A DNA stretch of 58,672 nucleotides, from positions 7,501 through 66,172 of the forward strand of contig NZ_FNUY01000020.1 in assembly GCF_900108245.1 (NCBI RefSeq), given 5' to 3'. The stretch comes from Allobosea lathyri (lineage in GTDB: Bacteria; Pseudomonadota; Alphaproteobacteria; Rhizobiales; Beijerinckiaceae). The notes under the pieces were generated by a model. It was not told where the DNA came from and made no database searches. It saw only the letters and a program-made list of their open reading frames with translations. Below are positions 54,601 through 58,672 of the stretch, piece after piece (the first letter of the stretch is position 1; each line of letters opens with the position of its first letter). The translations under genes were made by a program, and so were the position numbers.

Positions 54601-54616
54601 TGGCACGCGCCTTGAA
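54601..54616 (+). promoter_or_regulatory. Sigma-54-like promoter of glnK-amtB (imperfect)
   Basis: TGGCACGCGCCTTGAA matches the sigma-54 -24 element (TGGCAC) and spacing, but the -12 element has GA where GC is expected. It lies about 97 bp before the glnK start, in a 235-bp gap. In alphaproteobacteria glnK is usually NtrC/sigma-54 controlled, which supports the call. No clear NtrC dyad was found. Confidence 0.4.
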
Positions 54617-54712
54617 TTGCAACCCACGACGCGCTGCGACCTCGCAGGGCGCGCGAACGCAACAAGTTCGCCGGGGCTGACTTCCAGGCGGCGTAAACGG
54701 GGAAACCCTGCA

Positions 54713-55051
54713 ATGAAAATCGTGATGGCTATCATCAAGCCGTTCAAGCTGGAGGAGGTGCGCGACGGGCTCACCGCCATCGGCGTGCACGGCCTGACCG
54801 TGACCGAAGTGAAGGGCTATGGCCGGCAGAAGGGCCATACGGAGATCTACCGTGGCGCCGAGTATGCCGTTAGCTTCCTGCCGAAGATCAAGATCGAGGT
54901 GGCCGTCTCCGACGAGCTCGTCGGCAAAGTGATCGAGGCGATTACAGCCGCCGCCCGCACCGGCCAGATCGGCGACGGCAAGATCTTCGTCTCGTCGATC
55001 GAAAAAGCTGTCCGCATCCGCACCGGCGAGACCGACAGCGACGCCCTCTGA
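54713..55051 (+). CDS. glnK: Nitrogen regulatory PII protein GlnK
   Basis: A 112-residue PII signal protein that senses ATP/ADP, 2-oxoglutarate and (by uridylylation) glutamine, and blocks AmtB when nitrogen is plentiful. The T-loop has the uridylylated Tyr at exactly position 51 (GHTEIYRGAEY). The C-terminal GDGKIFVSSIEKAVRIRTGE is the family ending. GGGGAAA precedes the ATG. It is followed 31 bp later by amtB, as expected. Confidence 0.96.
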   Translation: MKIVMAIIKPFKLEEVRDGLTAIGVHGLTVTEVKGYGRQKGHTEIYRGAEYAVSFLPKIKIEVAVSDELVGKVIEAITAAARTGQIGDGKIFVSSIEKAVRIRTGETDSDAL

Positions 55052-55082
55052 GCCCCGATTTTACCGCCAGGAGTTTCCGCAG

Positions 55083-56558
55083 ATGAATTTCAAGACCCTT
55101 AGCCGGGCCGGGCTTGTCGGGCTGGCGCTCGCCGCCGCCGGCACCGCGCTCGCGCAGGCCCCCGCCACACCGCCGGCCCCCGTGCCCAACAAGGGCGACG
55201 TCGCCTTCATGATGAGCTCGACAATCCTTGTCCTGCTCATGACCATCCCGGGCCTGGCCCTGTTCTATGGCGGTCTCGTCCGCAGCAAGAACATGCTCTC
55301 CGTGCTGACCCAGGTCTTCGCCATCGTCTGCATCGTCTCGCTGATGTGGGTGATCTTCGGTTACTCGCTCGCCTTCACCAATGGCGGCGGCCTGAACGAC
55401 TTCGTCGGCGGCTTCTCGAAGGCGTTCCTGCGTGGCGTCGATGCGACGACCGTGGCCGCGACCTTCTCCAACGGCGTCGTCATCCCGGAATTCGTCTATA
55501 TCTGCTTCCAGATGACCTTCGCCTGCATCACGCCGGCCCTCATCGTCGGCGCCTTCGCCGAGCGCATGAAGTTCTCGGCGCTGCTGCTGTTCACCGTGCT
55601 CTGGGTCACTTTCATCTATTTCCCGATGGCCCACATGGTCTGGTACTGGGGCGGGCCTGACCTCGTCGGCAATGCCGCCAAGGCCCTGGCCGAAGCGCCC
55701 GCGGACGGCAAGGCCGCCGCTCAGGCCGCGCTCGATGCGGTCAACGCGGACGCCGGCATGCTCTTCAAATGGGGTGCGCTCGATTTCGCCGGCGGCACGG
55801 TCGTGCACATCAACGCGGGCATCGCCGGCCTCGTCGGCTGTATCCTGCTCGGCAAGCGCATCGGCTATGGCAAGGAGCTGATGGCTCCCCACTCGCTGAC
55901 GATGACCCTGATCGGCGGCGCGCTGCTCTGGGTCGGCTGGTTCGGCTTCAATGCCGGCTCCAACCTGGAAGCCAACGGCACGGCCGCGCTCGCCATGATC
56001 AACACCTTCGTCGCCACTGCCGCGGCGGGCGTCGCCTGGCTGTTCGTCGAATGGGCGGTCAAGGGCAAGCCCTCGATGCTCGGCATGGTCTCGGGCGCGG
56101 TGGCCGGTCTCGTTGCCGTCACCCCGGCCGCGGGCTTTGCCGGCCCGATGGGCTGCATTGTGCTTGGCCTGATCTCCGGCGTCGTCTGCTTCGTCTTCTG
56201 CTCGACCGTGAAGAACGCGCTCGGCTATGACGACTCGCTCGACGTCTTCGGCATCCACTGCATCGGCGGCATCATCGGCGCGCTGGCCACCGGCATCCTG
56301 GTCAACGGAGCGCTCGGCGGCGCCGGCATCCCCGACTACACCACCAAGCCGGGCGAGCTCGTGACGGCGGCCTATGAGATGGGCCCGGCCTTCATGTCCC
56401 AGCTCAAGGCGGTGCTGTTCACGCTGGTCTTCAGCGGCGTCGGATCGCTGATCCTCTACAAGATCGTCGACGTGGTCGTCGGCCTGCGCGTCGCTCCCGA
56501 TCAGGAACGCGAAGGCCTCGATATCGCCGAGCATGGCGAGCGCGCCTATCACGCCTGA
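55083..56558 (+). CDS. amtB: Ammonium transporter AmtB
   Basis: A 491-residue ammonium channel with an N-terminal signal peptide (about 1-25, ending AQA) and eleven hydrophobic segments. The two pore histidines lie in FPMAHMVWYWGG and DVFGIHCIGGIIG. The signature DFAGGTVVHINAGIAGLVG is present. It is coupled to glnK and followed by a strong terminator. A parS-like palindrome sits between the stop and that terminator. Confidence 0.96.
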   Translation: MNFKTLSRAGLVGLALAAAGTALAQAPATPPAPVPNKGDVAFMMSSTILVLLMTIPGLALFYGGLVRSKNMLSVLTQVFAIVCIVSLMWVIFGYSLAFTNGGGLNDFVGGFSKAFLRGVDATTVAATFSNGVVIPEFVYICFQMTFACITPALIVGAFAERMKFSALLLFTVLWVTFIYFPMAHMVWYWGGPDLVGNAAKALAEAPADGKAAAQAALDAVNADAGMLFKWGALDFAGGTVVHINAGIAGLVGCILLGKRIGYGKELMAPHSLTMTLIGGALLWVGWFGFNAGSNLEANGTAALAMINTFVATAAAGVAWLFVEWAVKGKPSMLGMVSGAVAGLVAVTPAAGFAGPMGCIVLGLISGVVCFVFCSTVKNALGYDDSLDVFGIHCIGGIIGALATGILVNGALGGAGIPDYTTKPGELVTAAYEMGPAFMSQLKAVLFTLVFSGVGSLILYKIVDVVVGLRVAPDQEREGLDIAEHGERAYHA

Positions 56559-56573
56559 TCTGCCGGGCGACAG

Positions 56574-56589
56574 CGACTCACGTGAAACA
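56574..56589. promoter_or_regulatory. parS-like site 3 (13 of 16 matches)
   Basis: CGACTCACGTGAAACA keeps the central TCACGTGAAACA of the ParB consensus and differs at three left-arm positions. It abuts the amtB terminator and has the same orientation of the conserved half as the other two sites. Confidence 0.5.
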
Positions 56590-56622
56590 ATCCCCGGCGG
56601 GCAACCGCCGGGGATTTTTGTT
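56590..56622 (+). terminator. Rho-independent terminator after amtB
   Basis: ATCCCCGGCGG and CCGCCGGGGAT form an 11-bp stem around a GCAA loop, followed by TTTT and GTT. It ends the glnK-amtB message before ftsK. Confidence 0.9.
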
Positions 56623-56754
56623 GTGCCGTCGGCTTTGGCCGACGATAGGCGGTCCACAGCTGGCAAGGTTAAGCGGGTCTTAACCTCGCCTTCCTAACGT
56701 GATCGAGAAGGCCGAAATAACGGCCCGAAGTCCCAGGATGACGGCCGACCCCGC

Positions 56755-58672
56755 ATGCGCACGATCCGACGTTCCTCATCGCTCATGGACCGCCTGCCCG
56801 ATCCGGTGCGGGAGTTCCTGTCACGTCGCGCCACCGAGATCTTCGGGCTGGCACTGCTGGCGCTGATGGCGGCGATCGCCTTGTCGCTCGCGACCTGGTC
56901 GGTCGACGATCCCAGCATCAACAATGCCACGAGCGGCGCGGTGAAGAACTGGCTTGGCCGGCCCGGCGCCATGGTCGCCGACCTGCTGATGCAGTTGATC
57001 GGGCTTGGTGTCATCGCGATCCTGTTTCCGCCGATCATCTGGTCGCTCAGGCTTGTGCGCTTTCATCTTTTCGATCGCGGTGCCCTGAAGCTCGGCCTCT
57101 GGGTCGTCGGCGTCGCCGCCACGGCGGCCGTCGCCAGCGCCCTTCCGGCCACCCCGCGCTGGCCGCTGCCCACCGGCATGGGCGGCGTCATCGGCGACGG
57201 GCTGCTGTTCGGCACCCGCAATCTCGCCGGCATCGCCGGCAACGCGCTGGGCGGCCTTGTCGGCTTCCTCTATGCGGGCATCGCGATCCTCGCTGTGACG
57301 GCTGCTGCCGGCTTCGGCTTCGTCACCGACGAGGACCCGATCACGGAAACCGATGATGCGGACGAATCCTGGGCGGAAAGCGAGGACCGCCGTGACGACG
57401 AACCCGGTATCGCGGTCATCCTGATCGGTTGGCTCGCCCATGGCGCGATGGCTCTGCGGGGCATGATCCTGCGCCGCCTGCCCCAGGCGCCCGACCCGCT
57501 CGTCAATGCCGGGCCAGGCGTTCCGCGCGAAAGCACCGGCCGCGTGCGCCGCGAGCCGCAATTCGTCGATTCTCCGGTGCGCGACGCGCCCGCGCGCAAG
57601 CCGATGCCGGCCTTCCAGCCCGAGCCGCTGCCGGCCTCACGCGTCGCCCCGCAGTCGCCTGCCTTCGACGAGCCTTTCGATGACGACGACCAGCCGCAGG
57701 ACCTGCGCGATCTCAACGCACCCCGCGTCACCGCTCCGCCCGTCGCGCCCAAGCCCGGCAAGCGCATCCAGCGCGAGGCCCAGCCCTCGCTGCTCGACCG
57801 GGACCAGTTCGAGCTGCCGCCGCTGACCTATCTGGCCGAGCCGAAGAAGCTGCCGGTCAGCACCGTCTCGACCGACGCACTCGAGCAGAACGCCACGCTG
57901 CTCGAAGGCGTGCTCGAGGATTTCGGCGTGCGCGGCGAAATCACCCAGGTTCGCCCCGGTCCGGTGGTGACCCTATACGAGCTCGAGCCGGCGCCCGGGA
58001 CGAAGTCCTCCCGCGTGATCTCCCTGGCCGACGACATCGCCCGCTCGATGAGCGCGATCTCGGCCCGCGTCGCCGTGGTCCAGGGCAAGAACGCCATGGG
58101 CGTCGAACTGCCCAATGCCAAGCGCGAGACGGTCTTCCTGCGCGAATTGCTGGCGAGCCAGGATTTCGATTCGACCAAGCACAAGCTCGCCTTGTGCCTC
58201 GGCAAGACCATCGGCGGCGAGCCGGTGATCGTCGATCTCGCCAAGATGCCGCATCTCTTGGTCGCCGGCACCACCGGCTCGGGCAAATCGGTCGCGATCA
58301 ACACCATGATCCTGTCGCTGCTCTACCGGCTCAAGCCCGAGCAGTGCCGGCTGATCATGGTCGATCCGAAAATGCTCGAACTCTCCGTCTATGACGGCAT
58401 CCCGCATCTGCTCACCCCCGTCGTCACCGACCCGAAGAAGGCGGTCGTGGCGCTGAAATGGGCGGTGCGCGAGATGGAGGAACGCTACAAGAAGATGTCG
58501 AAGGTCGCGGTGCGCAACATCGACGGCTTCAATGCCCGCGTCGGCGAGGCCAAGGCCGCCGGCGAGGTCATCACCCGCACGGTCCAGACCGGCTTCGACA
58601 AGCATTCCGGCGAGGCAATCTACGAGGAAGAGGTCATGGACCTCGAGCCCTTGCCCTATATCGTCGTCATCG
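56755..58672 (+). CDS. ftsK: DNA translocase FtsK (3' end missing)
   Basis: The septal DNA pump that clears chromosome ends during division; 639 codons are visible and the frame is open to the window edge. Four N-terminal membrane helices (about 28-185) are followed by an acidic, Pro-rich linker (about 190-350) and the alpha/beta domain. The RecA-like motor begins with Walker A GTTGSGKS at about residue 505. The gamma domain is outside the window. The ATG at 56755 is the first in frame; another Met follows ten codons later. Confidence 0.94.
   Translation, partial: MRTIRRSSSLMDRLPDPVREFLSRRATEIFGLALLALMAAIALSLATWSVDDPSINNATSGAVKNWLGRPGAMVADLLMQLIGLGVIAILFPPIIWSLRLVRFHLFDRGALKLGLWVVGVAATAAVASALPATPRWPLPTGMGGVIGDGLLFGTRNLAGIAGNALGGLVGFLYAGIAILAVTAAAGFGFVTDEDPITETDDADESWAESEDRRDDEPGIAVILIGWLAHGAMALRGMILRRLPQAPDPLVNAGPGVPRESTGRVRREPQFVDSPVRDAPARKPMPAFQPEPLPASRVAPQSPAFDEPFDDDDQPQDLRDLNAPRVTAPPVAPKPGKRIQREAQPSLLDRDQFELPPLTYLAEPKKLPVSTVSTDALEQNATLLEGVLEDFGVRGEITQVRPGPVVTLYELEPAPGTKSSRVISLADDIARSMSAISARVAVVQGKNAMGVELPNAKRETVFLRELLASQDFDSTKHKLALCLGKTIGGEPVIVDLAKMPHLLVAGTTGSGKSVAINTMILSLLYRLKPEQCRLIMVDPKMLELSVYDGIPHLLTPVVTDPKKAVVALKWAVREMEERYKKMSKVAVRNIDGFNARVGEAKAAGEVITRTVQTGFDKHSGEAIYEEEVMDLEPLPYIVVI

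Noticed and set aside
54942..56666. A 574-codon open frame antisense to amtB
   Set aside because: Its composition is rich in Asp, Glu, Arg and Gly repeats with no motif; AmtB on the other strand is complete with a terminator.

Overview
The window is one continuous, gene-dense stretch of a GC-rich alphaproteobacterial chromosome. It is most likely from the order Hyphomicrobiales (rhizobia and relatives), and a Bosea-like organism would fit, but that genus is inferred from gene content alone. The best taxonomic marker is the acpXL-fabZ-fabF2-fabF1-adh-lpxXL block (14.5-21.4 kb), which makes the very-long-chain hydroxy fatty acid of rhizobial lipid A. Supporting markers are the 180-kDa-type NAD-glutamate dehydrogenase, the DUF1476 F1-ATPase inhibitor, an IalB-family protein, DUF2794, a PII/AmtB pair and the purC-purS-purQ arrangement. 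I saw no rRNA, tRNA, CRISPR array, prophage or insertion sequence. The only mobile-like content is two toxin-antitoxin modules and several families of short palindromic intergenic repeats.

Layout. 0-4.9 kb: end of an M23 peptidase, an AEC permease, gluQRS, an AlkA-type glycosylase, an HpcH/HpaI aldolase and DUF1476. 5.2-7.7 kb: purC, a lipoprotein, purS and purQ. 7.7-11.3 kb: cytochrome c maturation genes ccmA-B and ccmC-D-G, split by two small genes of unknown role. 11.5-14.2 kb: aconitase. 14.5-21.4 kb: lipid A very-long-chain acyl genes with a RHH/ParE module embedded. 21.4-31.6 kb: DUF1223, a lemA-TPM cluster, gamma-glutamyltranspeptidase, rlmN, ialB, a quinone reductase, a YkvA protein and an SDR. 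31.8-34.9 kb: a RES/MbcA toxin-antitoxin pair, then yciB and ftsY. 34.9-38.5 kb: a pseudouridine synthase, an unusual hypothetical/acyltransferase pair, phhB and thpR. 38.7-43.9 kb: an aldo/keto reductase, and tesA divergent from a YbbA/YbbP-type ABC transporter. 44-46.9 kb: a Bax-inhibitor-1 protein behind a structured leader, a GNAT enzyme, DUF2794 and an AhpD-like protein. 47-58.7 kb: NAD-GDH, a Trm112-like protein, a UbiH-family hydroxylase, tesB, glnK-amtB and the first part of ftsK.

How the genes relate. Several blocks are clear functional units: purine synthesis (purC/S/Q), haem export and apocytochrome thiol reduction (ccm), nitrogen sensing and uptake (glnK-amtB, with NAD-GDH nearby), membrane-protein targeting and envelope (ftsY-yciB), and lipid A acylation. 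Frequent ATGA/GTGA overlaps (ccmC-D-G, ccmA-B, fabZ-fabF2, fabF1-SDR, both toxin-antitoxin pairs, yciB-ftsY, phhB-thpR) point to translational coupling.

Most interesting signals: (1) three near-matches to the ParB-binding parS palindrome, one inside the ggt coding region with uncharacteristic codons, suggesting an origin-proximal, ParB-loaded segment; (2) a ketosynthase pair in which one partner has lost the catalytic Cys, like a chain-length factor; (3) a strong orphan terminator with a possible antiterminator partner in an ORF-free gap at 46.1 kb; (4) a two-hairpin leader before the Bax-inhibitor gene that fits the alphaproteobacterial ybhL motif; (5) an inverted-repeat operator straddling the promoter of the RES/MbcA pair.
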